Assembly (NCBI GenBank): GCA_050084515.1 | Contig: CM114271.1 | Span: forward strand, 33,914,001-33,978,000 | Origin: Blasia pusilla | Lineage: Eukaryota; Marchantiophyta; Marchantiopsida; Blasiales | Length of the DNA stretch: 64,000 nt | Direction of reading: 5' to 3' | Part shown: piece after piece, positions 12,811-24,149 of the stretch | How positions within the stretch are numbered: the stretch's first letter is position 1 | Layout of the letters: every line of letters starts with the position of its first letter | The notes under the pieces: model-generated | Databases searched by the model: none | What the model was told of the DNA's origin: nothing | The model's input: only the letters and a program-made list of their open reading frames with translations | Position numbers and translations under genes: made by a program

Positions 12811-12901
12811 GAAAGCCAAAGATAGCCACGGCCTTGCGTTTAAGGCCGCGTAGACTAGGCCTTAGGCTCAGGCGGTTCGGGAAGGGTTTAGGCAGTAATA
12901 A
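12811..12901 (+). repeat. left terminal inverted repeat
   Basis: It pairs with 24056-24149. Differences are a handful of substitutions and a few one- or two-base indels near the inner end. A fragment of its outer part (GATAGCCCCGGCCTTGCG) recurs at 13476-13493. Confidence 0.85.
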
Positions 12902-13008
12902 GTGTGGCAGATATCGCAGCGTCAGACGGACGGGGTTTGACGGACACTGGATATCGCAGCGTCAGACAGACGGGGTTCAGCGGACAGACGGCGTGCGTGC
13001 ACGGGATC

Positions 13009-13085
13009 CGACGGATGGACGGACGAACGAACGGGCGGATGGACGGACGTATTGACGTATGGACGGCTGGACGGACGGACGGCTT
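13009..13085. repeat. GGAC/GAAC-type tetranucleotide-rich repeat
   Basis: Imperfect GACG GATG GACG GACG AACG array directly inside the left terminal repeat. It is preceded by two copies of GATATCGCAGCGTCAGAC (from about 12911 and 12950). Subterminal repeats of this kind are common transposase-binding regions in Mutator elements. The role here is inferred. Confidence 0.7.
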
Positions 13086-13153
13086 CAAGCCCGACGGAGG
13101 GTGTTTAGGGTTCGATCAACGAACGGAGGTGGGCGGCCTTGCAAAATTCTCTG

Positions 13154-13254
13154 AGGTGGTGGTAAGTGTTCTTTGTCGTTTTATTCGAGGAGGTCTGCCA
13201 AAATTCTCCTACTGCCGGAAGTCTTTGGAAGGAGGGAAGTAGAGAGAGTGAAAG

Positions 13255-13310
<56 letters not shown>

Positions 13311-13420
13311 GTGTGTGAATACACCGGCATACTTTCGCGAGGGTTAAGAGTCGACGCCTCTTCATCTACCAGGGCCTTCTGTCATGGGAATTGCTCACCA
13401 TCGTCTGACCCTAAACCTCG
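13154..13420 (+). repeat. subterminal duplication, unit 1, with (GA)n at 13260-13307
   Basis: It contains AAGTGTTCTTTGTCGTTTTA, GAGGAGGTCTGCCAAA, a 48-bp GA tract, then ATCTACCAGGGCCTTCTGTC and GGGAATTGCTCACCA. The same blocks recur in the same order in unit 2. Confidence 0.88.
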
Positions 13421-13532
13421 TCTTCCACGTCTGATATGCGTGCACTGCTGCGTGTACAAAATTGGTCGAAGAATAGATAGCCCCGGCCTTGCGCTTCGCC
13501 TTTTCGCTCGTTTTGGCTCTTTTCGTTTCATT

Positions 13533-13840
<308 letters not shown>

Positions 13841-14576
13841 GACCGCCACAATTTAGAGACGTATTGGAGTTTTGGGAGCGTTTCTTGAGGACGTCGCGGG
13901 ACCAATTTGTTGGTGAATGCTCGGGAGCAGGTTGCTTGGGCCGTCAATTGTACATGGTTCGGACGAAATTTCTCATCTCTCCACTTTTCAGCTTTGGATT
14001 GATATGCGTGACGTGGAAAGAGAAGAGAAATCGTCTGGTATGTGTGCACTTTCTAAAATATCCTTCATGTCTTTGAGTGTTTCTGAAGACATAAATACCA
14101 CGATGCACCAACTATATTCGCAAACTTTGGGAGCTGCCTCTTTCGTAATTTTGGACCACTTGATCGTATGGTGGTAACGTTTCAGAAGCAAGGTCGAAAA
14201 TATACCCTCTCAAACAACAGAGACTATCATCATCCACATGCTTCTCAACTTCTTTGAACAAAACCAGAGTAATACCTGTGTGGCTCTTGGCCGCGTTTAT
14301 ATTTGCAAGTGGTTAGTAACCCTTGTCCATTGTCCAACCTAGTTCTTTGAAGTTGTAACCATTTCATGTTTGTTGGAATCCTGATGCTGAGCTCATTTGC
14401 AATTCATGCAGGGCAGCGTTGCGCGTTCAAATTTCTTGCTGCTATCAAATCTGCCACTACTGTCGACCTAGGTCTTGAATGTGAATTTTCCTTGCGGTAG
14501 TCCTCAATTGTAGGGCTTGTAGAGTACTACGTATCGCATCATGTCCAATATCGTCTAGTTCTTAGATGCAAATGGG

Positions 14577-15365
14577 ATGCATACTTTGAATATGTTAGTT
14601 AGGAAACTTGAAAATGTTACACGTTTCCTGTCCGGCAATCAAGGTTCGGTTGAAACATGGATGAGCCCCATCATTCATACAAACTCATGCCCTAATTTCT
14701 ATCTGGCAGATATTAATTGCAAACACACACTCCTACTATCCACTAATTATTTGGATGATTGGATCATTTTAGGGTTCCCTCTAGATACATACCATTGCAT
14801 AGAACATATAGCTAGGGATGCTGGGTACCACGTGGCTTTTAGTCCGAAAGCACGGTTGGTTGGAAATCACGTATGGTTTCACTCCTATTTCCAAAAAAGA
14901 GGAAACACTGAGTTTGTTGTAGTTGGTGACAAAAGAGGTAAGATGACAGCCCACAAGATTCCAGACATCAAGAATCTGATGGAGGCATCACAACAGAACA
15001 TGATATCAAAATTAGTATGCACTATCCGATTAAAGCGGAGGTTAAATGCCACAGAGGATGTAGATGATAGCAACAACGTCCCTTGGGTGATTGGGGTCAC
15101 TCCTAAAAGGGTTTACCTTATCGACCAGACTGACATTGATGATCAACTACACTTGGAAAAGGACCAACATGTGGATTTATCCGAAGTTATCAACTCCTTG
15201 GCCATTCTGAATTTAGCTCGGAGTAAGCTCTTTACATATTTTATTGAATTCATCCTCTTTTTACATACAGGTTGTGTTCTTTGGTAGGCTGAATTCAACA
15301 AACTAACTAATCAGGTATGCTTTACTCATCTCCTTGCAGCTGGAGGACAATCTTCTGCATCTTGA
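14577..15365 (+). CDS. unrecognised protein inside the Mutator-like element (candidate, probably two exons)
   Basis: An ORF of 236 codons opens with ATG at 14577. It has mixed, non-repetitive composition and no stop, which in this AT-rich setting suggests real coding. Near its end GCTCGGA|GTAAGC offers a donor, and CTTGCAG at 15333-15339 an acceptor. Splicing them adds a short tail and a stop at 15363-15365, giving about 240 residues. No signal peptide, membrane segment or known motif is visible; the middle has FSPKARLVGNHVWFHSYF and the end is acidic. It is not transposase-like. It could be an accessory ORF of the transposon, as many Mutator elements carry, or a captured host fragment. Confidence 0.45.
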
Positions 15366-15878
15366 AAACCTTAGGAATGGTTAGGAGATTAAGGGTTTGT
15401 GTTACCTTTTTGAGGCCTAGTTCTTATCGTACACCATATACTGAACTACCTACATATAGATCTTCAATATAGGGATAGTATTTATGTAAGCTAAAAACTC
15501 CAACTGGTTAGACAATCACGAATAATCCTCACGTCTACCTTTTAGACAACTTGTTTGGGCGGTCATGGGCAAGCCTCACGTCCTAAGAATACTGGTATTC
15601 CAAATGGCGAATTTTCATTGCCATGCATCTAGCTCTTCCTTTTTTATTTAGTTTGATATTTACTAAAGAGCATATAAGCTTAAACCTGATATGCGTATGC
15701 TCTCATCCGGGAAAATAAAAATCCACCTGAGAAATGCGTGCTCTGCTCGTGCCTCTTGTCTTTCAATGCCCAAGGTAACAATTTCATGCTTACTTGTATG
15801 GTTGGTAATGTTTTTACATAGGGCTCATTTTACAAGGGACACACACAGAAAGAGCTATCCGCACTTGAGCCTCTAAAC

Positions 15879-16133
15879 ATGTTTGCTGCATTTATGGGCA
15901 AAAGCCCACCCCCGTCTCAAAAGCAGGCTTACCAAACATCACTGCGGAGGGATCCAGTGGAGTGGGTCCACTATTGCTACAGTGAGGAGCACAAGCAATA
16001 CATTTGCTTGTGCTCCAAGTGCATTGAATTTTTCTGCCAGCCGGAAACTTTCAACTCCCACATTGCGTCACAGTGGCTTAGGCGAGTGCCTAGCACACCT
16101 CGTATGACAGTGAAGAAGAAGTCAGGAGGCTGA
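15879..16133 (+). CDS. unrecognised Cys/His-containing ORF in the Mutator-like element
   Basis: 84 codons from ATG 15879. It includes a cluster YICLCSKCIEFFCQPETFNSH, that is Cys-x-Cys-x2-Cys, a further Cys and a His. This could be part of a zinc-binding fold, but spacing does not match a family I can name. A GTAAGC donor at 16160 lies just past the stop in another frame, and an acceptor (TATGCAG) at 16287, so the exon structure is unresolved. It probably belongs with the ORFs that follow. Confidence 0.4.
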   Translation: MFAAFMGKSPPPSQKQAYQTSLRRDPVEWVHYCYSEEHKQYICLCSKCIEFFCQPETFNSHIASQWLRRVPSTPRMTVKKKSGG

Positions 16134-16290
16134 TATTCAAGGCATAGAAGATGACGATGAAGACGAGGGTAAGCATGGTTAGAACTATGTGATTGAATTA
16201 TAGATAGAACATGATCTACTTTGCTGGTTTTGCTCTTATGGGTCATAATCTCTCTCATCCACTGTCGCATCACGTACTTTCTATGCAGGG

Positions 16291-17084
16291 ACTCACACAC
16301 ATCCTTCTTATGCCAATCTCAGACTTAGAGGCATAGTCTTGCAACGTTGGGCTAATCGAAAAAGGCAAAAGAAGAATGTTGTCCTCAACAAAGCCAAAGA
16401 CCATGCAAGAAGGGCTGTCGTGCCGTATGTCCCCATGCCTGCACTTACTGATCTGCTGATTGCATTTGAAGCTCATCAAACGCAGATTTCCAACAAACCT
16501 CCTGGGCATGCTTAGCCAAGGTGGAGGAGTTTGATAAGTCCTGGGAGGAATTGGAGAGTGCTCTGGTGCGCCCTACGACCATAGTGAGGGGATGGATAGA
16601 GGCCGGTCAAAAGCTTCTCCCTTCCAACATCCCTGATGATAGGGTATATCGTGCGACATATTGGAGATATCGTGTTGCGTTCCACCACTTATCTGCTGTG
16701 TGGATGATGGATAGGCAAGAACCATTTCGATGGGATGCCGGTTTAGAGACTAGAAAACAACAGGTTGAGCAGTCTCTTGCATTATTACATGGGATGCGCC
16801 GAGCACATCGGTATGCCTGGTTCATCAGCGAGCAATACTACCTCCCTCGATTCAAGTATAATTACCGGGTTTGGAAAGAAGCCAAAAACCCGTTTATACT
16901 AGCAAAAATGAGAGATAAAGTGACACGTATGTATGTGGATGGAGTTGGCTGCAGCCATGCGGATGTTGTGTCTAGGGTACAATCTTGTCCTTTCATTCTA
17001 GTCATTGAATTATCCCTCTCCATTGAAATTGCGCTAAGTTGGTACATTCTATGCATGGTTTCTACTCTTGTGCATTTCAAATGA
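16291..17084 (+). CDS. unrecognised ORF pair, Arg/Lys-rich then Trp/Tyr-rich
   Basis: Two overlapping-region reading frames look coding. One runs 16291-16515 (about 75 codons, with NLRLRGIVLQRWANRKRQKK, basic). The other is open from about 16521 to 17084 and is rich in Trp, Tyr, Arg and Glu (VEEFDKSWEELESAL, then YWRYRVAFHHLSAVWMMD). They differ by a frameshift or a short intron near 16515. A donor-like AGG|GTACAA at 16976-16981 could end the second exon, because the following residues are hydrophobic and unlike the rest. No family is recognised. Helical, nucleic-acid-binding character is possible but unproven. Confidence 0.42.
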
Positions 17085-17127
17085 TTGGAATCTTGGTGTA
17101 CATGTGTGCAGGGAGTCCACAATCCAT

Positions 17128-17691
17128 ATGGAGATTGTGGACTCCAGTGACTCAGACTCTGTAGAAGATGGTCACCGGACTCCAATATCCGCAGGAACAC
17201 CCAGGATGGAGGAGAGGTTGGTTAGGCCTGACGTAGAGACTGTATACTCGGATGAGCCAATTGACTCTAACATTGTGCACCCACGGAATCAAAGACACAC
17301 CTCTAGATCCGGTAGGCCCATTATGGAGAAATCTTCTAGGGTCACACGTGATACAAGGAAATCTCCTCGCCTTCATCATGTAGTATCCTATGTAGGCCAA
17401 GGATCCCGTGGATACCGTAAGTCACCTAGCCCCGACCAAGTGGTGGTGCAGGCCGAGCCTACTGTGAGATCCAAGTATCCTACAGGGAGAACTAAAGAGT
17501 CCTTGAAAAGGAGGAGAAGGATTATGCTGGCCGAAATGAAGAAGAAGACGGACTTAGAGACGGGATTGCAGGTATACAACAAAAATAATTCTAAACCCTT
17601 TGAGAAACCGCTTTTTGTGGAAAAGTTGTACTTGCCTCACACATTCATGTGGCTTTTCAGCAGGTGCCGACAGGAGATGGACACCCTGTAG
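17128..17691 (+). CDS. unrecognised Ser/Arg/Lys-rich ORF, likely nuclear
   Basis: 187 codons from ATG 17128 (MEIVDSSDSDSVEDG) to 17691, preceded by an acceptor-like TGTGTGCAG at 17104-17112. It is acidic at first, then rich in Ser, Arg, Pro and Lys, with a strong basic cluster (ESLKRRRRIMLAEMKKK) that fits a nuclear localisation signal. Disorder is likely. It may be the last exon of the gene begun at 15879, but the phase of the simplest splice does not join the frames, so either another splice site is used or the gene is broken. Confidence 0.42.
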   Translation: MEIVDSSDSDSVEDGHRTPISAGTPRMEERLVRPDVETVYSDEPIDSNIVHPRNQRHTSRSGRPIMEKSSRVTRDTRKSPRLHHVVSYVGQGSRGYRKSPSPDQVVVQAEPTVRSKYPTGRTKESLKRRRRIMLAEMKKKTDLETGLQVYNKNNSKPFEKPLFVEKLYLPHTFMWLFSRCRQEMDTL

Positions 17692-18353
17692 CGGTTGCTA
17701 TGAACTTGTACAATGATGGCGTGCTTAGCGGAAGTGACCAGGTTGTGTTTCATCCCCTTCAAACATTATTGTTTGAAGCATTAATGATCTTCAAAATCTG
17801 CAACGTACAATGCTAATTAAGGGCTCCAACACATGGGCTAGTAATTAGGTGGGGGGAGATGGACACATACAGCCAGGGGTAGTAGTGCCAAGTAAAGACC
17901 CACATGCTGATGTGGATGACGGAGACTTTCATTCTACTCTGCTGCCCCTTTTCTCCACTCCGTCATTGCAAGCGTTTGAAATGGAAACTTTGTCCACAAG
18001 TGGAGCTCGGCAGTGACATTAGAGCTATGACTTCATCATGTAATGACATGAACCAAGATAATATGCCTCTAAAACTTAAATCACATTTTTTCTAGACTAT
18101 AGACATATTTTGAACCTACTCACATTTGAAAATTTACATGTGTTGGTACATTGTGTGCAATTCAATTGGCTGTTGGAAATTTTGCAGACTCTGTATAAGA
18201 TCAGAATTTTTTTGGGGATGAACCTACTAGGTGCAGCCTGCCGGGTACTTGTAGATATAGAGTGTACCCGTGCCATGGAATGCTTTGAATTTATTGATGG
18301 ATGGAAGGAGTTTCTAACCAAATGCGGACACTAATGTCGTGGGAATGTTCATC
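17692..18353. other. no gene supported
   Basis: Short ORFs on both strands without recognisable content. This may be 3' untranslated or intronic sequence of the preceding plus-strand ORFs. Confidence 0.5.
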
Positions 18354-18590
18354 AGGGGCTATCGGTATAAGATCTACATGAGGGGCTATTGGTATACCAT
18401 GTACATAGGGGGCTATTGGTAGAAAAATTTTGTTCCTTATGGGATGGCGGCTGCTTCAGTTTTTGCAGTTTTGCATATTTGCCTTGAGCACTACAATAGG
18501 GGCTATCGGTCGGACAATTTTGTTCCTTATGGGATGGCGGCTGCTTCAGTTTGTCAGTTTTGCAGACGTTCCTTTAGCACTACAACACGA
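18354..18590 (+). repeat. GGGGCTATYGGT repeats with a 90-bp tandem duplication
   Basis: AGGGGCTATCGGT-type units start near 18354, 18381, 18408 and 18498. The last two each continue with an identical block containing TTTTGTTCCTTATGGGATGG and CGGCTGCTTCAGTTT, so 18408-18497 and 18498-18587 form a 90-bp tandem pair. The ORFs over it repeat MAAASV twice for this reason. Confidence 0.9.
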
Positions 18591-19782
18591 AGCTACAATA
18601 GGTTGGACAATCTTATTTCCGTAACTTCACAAGATAGGGGGCAATGACGGTGTCCTTGTATTTATGCAATTTATGTTGGCATGCCCTAAAGGTGAACTTG
18701 TTTACTTGTTCTGTGTAGAGGGGAGATCTATGATGGTAATGAGGGAAGGATGGAAATGTTCTATCCTAATCCGTTGCCCCAGGGTTAGATGTAACTTAAG
18801 AAATCCCACATGTACTCTTCAATTGCCTATAATTTTTAAAAAAAATTTGAAGTGCATATTGTGAGTTGTGTTGTGTACATTGTGCGTTTGTCATTTTCAC
18901 ACACTTATGCATTCAACCAACCAAAGCAACTCTTGTCGACAATCTTTTTCTGTATGTTTGGTTTGTTACTGATAGTCTTCTATATTTGTTGAAGTTCTAA
19001 ACATGGCCTAGTACATATCCATGGATTTGGAACACTGTTTGTGAGGTGTTCAAGAAATGAACACTGGATTTGCGATGTTCATCTTGCATATGTTTTGTTT
19101 CACTACATATTACCGCAAACGCGTATTCTAGACAAGTCGTTGTTGCACTTCAACATTATTTAATGTTGTTTCACATTATTCATTTAGCGACGAATTTAGG
19201 TTCAACTAAGTTAGTTATGGTTGGGTCGAGGCCGCTAAAACTTTACGAAGAGGGACATGGCTCGAGGGTAGGGTTGGGAGCATGTCCAAAGCATTTTTTT
19301 CTAGTCAAGCCTATCTCCCTTACTTACAACTACTTTAGAGGAATCTCTATATGACCAAAGAGGCGGTGTTTTGCCTAAATGTGTGGAACTGCTGCCCGCG
19401 CGTCGTGGTTATGCCTCTACGGTGTGGAACATGACGCAGTATAATTGTGCCCCCTGTGCGTGGTTATGCCTCCGGTGTGGAATTGTGCACGGTATCGCTG
19501 CCCAACGTAGTTATGAAGTGCATTAATGATATTCAAAATGTCCATGGGATCTGGTCAGAGTTGCCAACGCGGTAGAAACTAGGTAGGTAACCAGACATGA
19601 TTCAAAAGTTTCTATTCAAGAATGGACAACATAATAAGGGGTGAACACATGTTTTCATGTATTCAATTAAAAAACATACAAAACACAACTTATCATGTGT
19701 TTCTGTGAAACACCTCCTACTTCGTGTTACAAGGACTTTACAACGCTATACTTCAGAGTATTAAAGGAGATTCAATTGGCTT
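18591..19782. other. spacer between plus-strand ORFs and the transposase gene
   Basis: No gene seen. 19370-19510 has short degenerate repeats (GTGGTTATGCCT, GTGTGGAA...TG). The two gene sets converge on this spacer. Confidence 0.6.
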
Positions 19783-22700
19783 TCACATAAGAGTTTCATC
19801 TTGAGAGTCTAAGATAATTATGGTGTCTTCGTTGGTTTGTCCTATAGCTCCAAGGTGTAATTCTATATCTTCTGGAATAGATGAATCAGTAAGGCTATCA
19901 AGCATAATATCCACTTTTGTCCTCTTTGAAACACTGGCAGACCTGTAGGTACTATGAGGTGTGGTGTTTACCAAAGGCCATTGGGAATCTGCATTTAAGC
20001 CATGGGACGGATTCTCATCAACTTGGCTCAATAGAGCCAGTAGGTCCAAATTAATACATGCCTCTCCTTCCATTTCTGCCTCCATGTTCAAAAACTTAGT
20101 TTTCCTCACTCTGTGGAAGGATCCCACTTGGTGCTCTTCGAAACTCGATTGAGTTCTAACAGGATTATGAGACCTTTGTTTTAAATGCATGCGGTCTAGC
20201 CAATTCAGGCACCTACGCATGCTACGGTTGTGTCCAGGATTCCCCACAAACGGCTCAGGAAAGTGTGTGGCAATGTCATTAGCATTACCTTTAACATGAG
20301 TGTTAGTCTCTACCCTGGCCTTGAGGTTCAACAATGAATCTAAATTCTTTTGTACTAGTTGAAACAAGTGTTCAAGGAGCATATCTGAGAATGGAAGCCC
20401 AAGGGTAGCGTTTAGGCATTTCTCTATGATGTCTCGAACATCCTTGGTGGTGGTTTTTGGTGAGAGATCTCTTCCTATAGGTTCAGCAAGCACATGGTCT
20501 TGTCCCTCATCCACAATATCTCCATCTTCGTCTTGCTGATCTTCTTCATGTAATTCATCCTTGTGTGGCTCTTGCACCAAATTTTCAAACCTGCCCGCTT
20601 TGCTTCCAAAGCGAGTTCCTAAGCAAGACAACAAGTGAACTTCTGTGTGGCCACACAGAAGAAGACATTTTTCCTGCAAACGCAGTGTGTTAAAATAGAT
20701 GGAATTCAGCTTGTTAAAATCTGATGTAAATACCCTAAATCGCATCAAAGTTGTATGAAGACAGACTTGATGTTTACAAGTGAAGCCTTTGTTGGCACGA
20801 GGACATGAACAAGCAGCATCTCTTGTATCGTAGTCGACCACATCATGCCAAACATCTGGCTTTGAAATACTTTTCACCTTCGCACATTTCCTCCCATTTA
20901 CCAATTCAAATGTGACATGATTATCCGGTATGTCATTTGCCCTTTTAATTGCCATGAGCATAACTTGTTGTATGGCCTTGTTTCTCACCATGCCTTCTCA
21001 TTTCAAGAAGCCTAGGTACCTGAAGAAATGTTCTATTTCACCAGTGAACATTGCACAAGCCATATCAGTTTTCTTGTTGGCTTGGCGGGCATGCTGGACG
21101 CTAGGTGCATCTTTAGAGTGTGGTGCCACCTTTCAATTGCAGCATCCGTATCTTGGTTGGACCTTGCGTGCTTACGATATCTCTTGGCCCTATTCAAAAA
21201 TTTTGGATGCCAGTAGCTTCCATAGTACTTCACAAAATGCCGTTCTAATCCAACCCACTTGCCCATGAATTGATAGGAGGCCTCGATGGGATATGAAATG
21301 GCATATGCAAATTATTTATTAGTCACTGAACGGTATGTGGAGGAAACACTCCAAGAAAGAGAAAAACATGTAAGTGTACTATCTGTTTGATTGATGATAT
21401 ACCTTCATCACGTGAGTACATTACACCACCCAAGTCTCTCTTCATGTTCGCTTTCGTAATTGGATAATGCACTCGTTGATGCAAATTCTTTAACCAGTTC
21501 TTGCGAACATGCCATAGGCAGAGGTCAATAGGGACACCTGGAAATACATTTCGGATAGCAGATTGTTCCTCTTTCGAATCATACACAATGAAGCATGAAG
21601 GCTTCCATTCAGTTGCCTATGTATCTTGCAGGCTTGAGTCTATATTCCTCTGTGCCTAGTCCTTGATTTGAGACAAGGTTTCCACCAGATCTTTGTGTTG
21701 ATGTTGTTGTAGGATTGCCCATACCAATGGCAGGCCATTCTAGAACTTATCACAACCCAATAATGTGAATAATTGATACTGTGAACACACATAACATAAT
21801 GTTCAGAATAGAAGACAAATGAAAACAGGCACTAGGGTATATGTAAGAAAATTCCCACAAAATAGAATGGTTAGTGATAAAGATGCAGCATTGACTCACC
21901 TATAATGTCCATTGAAAGTGGAAAACACACATGTGAATCATGTATACTTTGAAGACACTTTACAGTAAGTTCAAAATTTCCAACATTTCAAACAGTCCTT
22001 AAATAGGAGCATTTCCGGTTCCCTACTCCATGGCTCCATCAATTCTACAAGATGTCTACAACAAATGATAGGATCAAGGCCAACCAACCTCATAAGTGTT
22101 TGTGCCATGGGTTGCGTACATGGAGATGGCCCCGCCGTTCCCTAGCTCTAAGAGATTCTGGAGCATCCAAGGTGTGGAAAGTACAAGGCAAAAGGACTGG
22201 TCCAACTTGGAAATAGCCTCCCTGAAGTAAATTACATTCTCATGATGTGCTTGTACCGAGTGATGAATTGCAGTAGCGTCATCGGTTCCGTCATATCCCC
22301 CTTCTCGCCTTCGCATAGAATGCTTAATATTTAGTATGTCTTGATGCTTGAGCATGGCGTCCCTACCCCACACATGTTTCTGATTTGGGTTTTCACGGAT
22401 GTGTACGCGAATCCACCTCCTATGCTCTTTCATGATATTCTTGGGGCTTACATTCACTCTTAACAAGCGCTCTACAAAATCCCTGCAATGCAAACTTAGT
22501 TTTGGGGCGACAATTGCATTTGCAATATCTGCTATCTTATCCAAGTCACCATGGCATATCCGACCCTCCTTGTCCACATGGTTTGAATGAAGACGCTTTA
22601 ATATACAGAAACCAACACGATCTACTGGATAGATCACAACGAAGTAAAATTGGCATCCACGTCCTTGAGATAGTCCAAGGCGTTTGCTCTGGTTTTCAGG

Positions 22701-22850
22701 CCTGCTACACTTGCCCCCTATGCGACGAATGTTAGGGTCAAAGACGTAGTTGGGCAAAGATGTCCAAACCGACCTCCTACAATCATGCGGTCCATATGCG
22801 CACCAATATCGAATGGTAAGATTCTTGTGTCCTGATTTATCAATTTTGCT
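19783..22850 (-). pseudogene. Mutator-type (MULE) transposase with SWIM zinc finger, inactivated
   Basis: Reading down the minus strand: an N-terminal zinc-binding-like block from about 22840 (YWCAYGPHDC, then GRGCQFYFVV), a long middle ORF to 22074 ending in SMYATHGTNTYE, an exon at about 21770-21330 (KPSCFIVYDSKEE, LCLWHVRKNWLKNL), an exon at 21266-21033 (DAAIERWHHTLK) and a 402-codon ORF 20991-19783. That last ORF opens with a SWIM finger (CSCPRANKGFTCKHQ, 20768-20817) and continues into an acidic, disordered tail. The catalytic triad of the family is Asp, Asp, Glu. The first Asp is Tyr here (22117-22119), the second (YDSKEE) and the Glu (AIERWH) are kept. Two stops interrupt the 21.6-kb exon. 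Introns lie between the blocks, the first donor probably at TATGAG|GTTGGC. Confidence 0.82.
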
Positions 22851-24055
22851 GATTCGGAAAGTAGTCTAAAAATGCAGTCTATATTCTTAACCACGGATGA
22901 AGTCATGTACCCTTTCAGCATGAATCCATGCCTCTTTTCGGTCACCATACCAAATGAGGTGTTCTCTTAAAAAAGGACCATGCGGTGGGTTCTGGATAGT
23001 ATCACATTCTAATGTAGTGGAATATTTTGTGTATTTCACCATGATGACAAAGTGGATAAAGACTTATGAGGGCTTTGAGAAGCTGCTAAGCACAAGAAGA
23101 AAACAAGAAAACAGCGAGGTCTATGTTCGGACCAGCAGATTTTCTCCAAATTACCCTTAGCACACGAAGCATGCATAGGGATTACTTAGTGATACTTAGT
23201 ATCATTCATATATCACTGAAACCCTACCAGTAAGGTACACCATGATTTCAAATACACTAACTCAAGTTTAAGAGAAGACTTCATATGATCAAACAAAGGG
23301 AAGAACGAGAAACCATCTTCTACTCCCACTACAAGAAAAAAATTTTTTGAGGGGTAAAGATACATACCTTGCAAATCATAGTATAAACCATTGTCATGTA
23401 GAAGTTGAGCTCATTCGCTCTGCGCACAGATGGGAGCCTTCTTTATCCGAATGTGTGACTTTATCTTCTATGTTTAGCTAATCCAAACACACATTTCCAA
23501 TGCCCGAACATTTCGGAACATCCTATCCCACGCTACACGCTCTCATCGAAGGCTCTTCTTAATCCGAAAAATGCTTGTTAATCGGCATGTAATGCGCACT
23601 AATATGGAAGTAATCCTCACTCATCCAACCTCCCCAAACCTCCCTCGCTAATCCTATCTTCTTGGACGCATATGGAAGGCAACAGTACAGGTAAACGCTA
23701 ATCCACATGGTAAACCCACCCTAACAGGAACAGCGATTCTGAAGCATACTCCATTTTCATTTGCGCGCGTTTCCTTCAATTACGCTAATCCACATGGTAA
23801 ACCCATCCTAACACGAACACGACGCTGCGTTTGTTTGTTCAAAACTGGATGGCGGGAAAGTATGCGATGAGGTCCAAACATGAGACAGATGGACTGCGAT
23901 ACGGAATGAATTAGGAGCGGACGGAGTGTGATACGGAACGGAAACGACGGGACGAACAGATTTCGATAACGGAACACTAATCGGGTTCGTCCCGTCATAT
24001 CAGATGCCAGAACGGACGATTGGAAAATCCAGAACGGGTACTCTATAGTTCACGG
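22851..24055. other. right subterminal region of the Mutator-like element
   Basis: No gene. It holds a 39-bp direct repeat, ACGCTAATCCACATGGTAAA onward, at 23695-23733 and 23782-23820, and a GACGGA/GATACGGAACGGA-rich stretch (23850-23960) that recalls the GACGGA-rich stretch inside the left end. Confidence 0.65.
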
Positions 24056-24149
24056 TTATTAACGTGCCTAAAGCGCTTCCCGAACCGCCTGAGCCTAAGG
24101 CCTAGTCTACGAGGCCTTAAACACAAGGCCGCGACTATCTATGGCTTTC
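24056..24149 (-). repeat. right terminal inverted repeat
   Basis: Reverse complement of 12811-12901. The outer end is GGCTTTC at 24143-24149 and the inner end TTATT at 24056. Confidence 0.85.
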
